Notes under the pieces: generated by a model
Told to the model about the DNA's origin: nothing
The model's input: only the letters and a program-made list of their open reading frames with translations
Databases searched by the model: none
DNA from: Streptomyces rubrogriseus
GTDB lineage: Bacteria; Actinomycetota; Actinomycetes; Streptomycetales; Streptomycetaceae
Length of the DNA: 64,000 bases
Assembly (NCBI RefSeq): GCF_027947575.1
Contig: NZ_CP116256.1
Span: forward strand, 6,014,001 to 6,078,000
Direction of reading: 5' to 3'
Program-made: the position numbers and the translations under genes
In this document: in pieces, positions 63,054 to 64,000 of the stretch
Layout: every line of letters begins with the position of its first letter
Position numbering within the stretch: position 1 is the stretch's first letter

Positions 63054-64000
63054 GCGGTCCCGACGCCCCGGTCTTCGCCGGGGTCGACATCGGCGGCACC
63101 ACCACCCAGGTGGTGCTCTGCGACGAGGAACTGAAGGTGCTCGACCGCGCGGACACGGCCACTCCGGCCCGTACCGGCGGCCGGGCGATGATCGCCGCGA
63201 CACTCGACGCGCTCGCCGTCGTGCGGGCGCGCACCCCCGGCCGGCTGGCCGCCGTGGGGGTGGGCGCGGCCGGAGTGGTCGACGCGGCCGGCGGTCACAT
63301 CCTGGTGGCCAGCGACTCCTTCACCGACTGGGCCGGTTTCCCGGTGACCGCGGCCCTGCGCACCGCACTGGGCGTACCGGCCTTCCTCGACAACGACGTC
63401 AACGCGTTCCTGCGCGGCGAGATCGCGTGCGGTGCGGCGGCGGACGAGGAGGACGTCCTCGGCATGACCCTGGGCACCGGCGTCGGCGGGGCGTTGTGGA
63501 CGGGGGGCGAGCTGCGCACCGGAGCGCACGGTGCGGCCGGCGAGATCGGCCACGTCCCCGGCTTCGGCGACCTGCCGTGCACCTGCGGCGGCCGCGGCCA
63601 CCTGGAGACGCTGGCCTCGGCCCGTTCGCTGCGGGCCCGCTACGGCGAGCGCACCGGGCGGGAGCTGACGGCCCGCGAGGTGGCCGAGGCGGCCCGGGAC
63701 GGGGACGCCGACGCCCACGCCGTGTTCGCGGCGGCGGGCGCCGGTATCGCCCGCGCGATCGTGATGACCGCCGGCCTCGTCGACATCGGCACGGTCGTGA
63801 TCGGAGGAGGGGTCAGCGGCGCCTGGACGCTGCTGGAACCGCTGATCCGGGGTCCGCTCGCCGCCGAACCGCCGATCAGCGGCCACCCCGTCAAGCTGCT
63901 GCGGGCGGCCCTGGGAACCGACGCCGTGCCGCTGGGCGCGGCGGCCCGGGCACGCCACGAGCTGACCGCCCGCTGGGCCCCGGGCCGCTGGGCCCCGGGC
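63050..64000 (+). CDS. ROK family sugar kinase (C-terminus beyond window)
   Basis: At least 317 codons, still open at base 64000. VFAGVDIGGTTTQVVLCDEE is the ROK ATP-binding start; LDNDVNAFLRGE, MTLGTGVGGALWTGGEL, GEIGHVPG and the zinc motif CTCGGRGHLET follow, so it is a sugar kinase rather than the HTH-type repressor. Likely substrates are glucose, N-acetylglucosamine or an N-acetylmuramic-type sugar. GTG 63050 overlaps the ATPase stop (GTGA). The last visible bases form a near-duplication (CGCTGGGCCCCGGG twice). Confidence 0.9.

Overview
The window is a 64 kb piece of a very GC-rich actinobacterial chromosome and is almost certainly from Streptomyces. Signs of this are GTG and TTG starts beside strong GGAGG ribosome sites, tightly packed genes with ATGA or GTGA overlaps, a DUF397 / XRE-DUF5753 / HATPase trio, an SpdB-type DUF2637 protein, an alditol oxidase almost identical to the S. 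coelicolor enzyme as I recall it, and an iron box of the DmdR type. From memory, the order MreB-like, DksA-like pair, two-component pair, secreted peptide, SecDF ... radical SAM, AldO matches the S. coelicolor SCO6166 to SCO6147 segment. The window is therefore probably chromosome-arm DNA of a close relative rather than a mobile island. I see no rRNA, tRNA, CRISPR array, transposase or integrase.

Layout. 1-3.7 kb: an xanthine dehydrogenase operon (minus strand) divergent from a PucR activator. 3.8-6.3 kb: a frameshifted TPR-like gene behind a Rex-like box, an Rv1733c-like membrane protein and about 1 kb of gene-free, repeat-rich DNA. 6.3-13 kb: a truncated MreB-like protein, two DksA/TraR zinc-finger proteins, a NarL-type two-component pair, a small secreted protein and a SecDF fusion. 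13-24 kb: a GntR regulator, an iron-box-controlled FhuF-type reductase, an SpdB-like protein, a HATPase, PoxB, a degenerate PP2C protein, an HTH regulator, DUF456, and an Ogt plus Ada/AlkA DNA-repair pair. 24-31 kb: RsgA, an unannotated 23-residue peptide gene, a radical SAM protein, AldO, and a PHP-domain Tat-exported protein with a small partner. 31-38 kb: TetR, an NCS1 permease, a PEP-mutase/isocitrate-lyase-like enzyme, a DinB-like protein, a two-component system with a CPBP protease, and homocysteine methyltransferase. 38.5-43.2 kb: a five-gene overlapping DUF4129 / MoxR / DUF58 operon, then a D-Ala-D-Ala carboxypeptidase. 44.8-53.7 kb: the WhiJ-type trio, a carboxylesterase, a STAS protein, a lipoprotein, LysR/MFS, a small L7/L12-like protein, VOC, and two AraC regulators, one broken by an amber codon. 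53.7-64 kb: a catabolic module of M81 peptidase, CutC, ROK repressor, oligopeptide-type ABC transporter and ROK kinase; the kinase runs off the end.

Themes. Small regulators dominate: two two-component systems, two anti-sigma-type HATPases, STAS, XRE, PucR, GntR, TetR, LysR, AraC and ROK. Several genes look decayed or have lost key residues: the TPR frameshift, the AraC amber codon, the AlkA domain without its catalytic loop, a PP2C without its first metal Asp, and a STAS without its Ser. The most interesting possible new system is the strongly initiated 23-aa peptide gene next to a radical SAM enzyme with an unusual CX8CX2C cluster motif (25387-26897). The second is the peptidase/transporter/kinase module at 53.7-64 kb.
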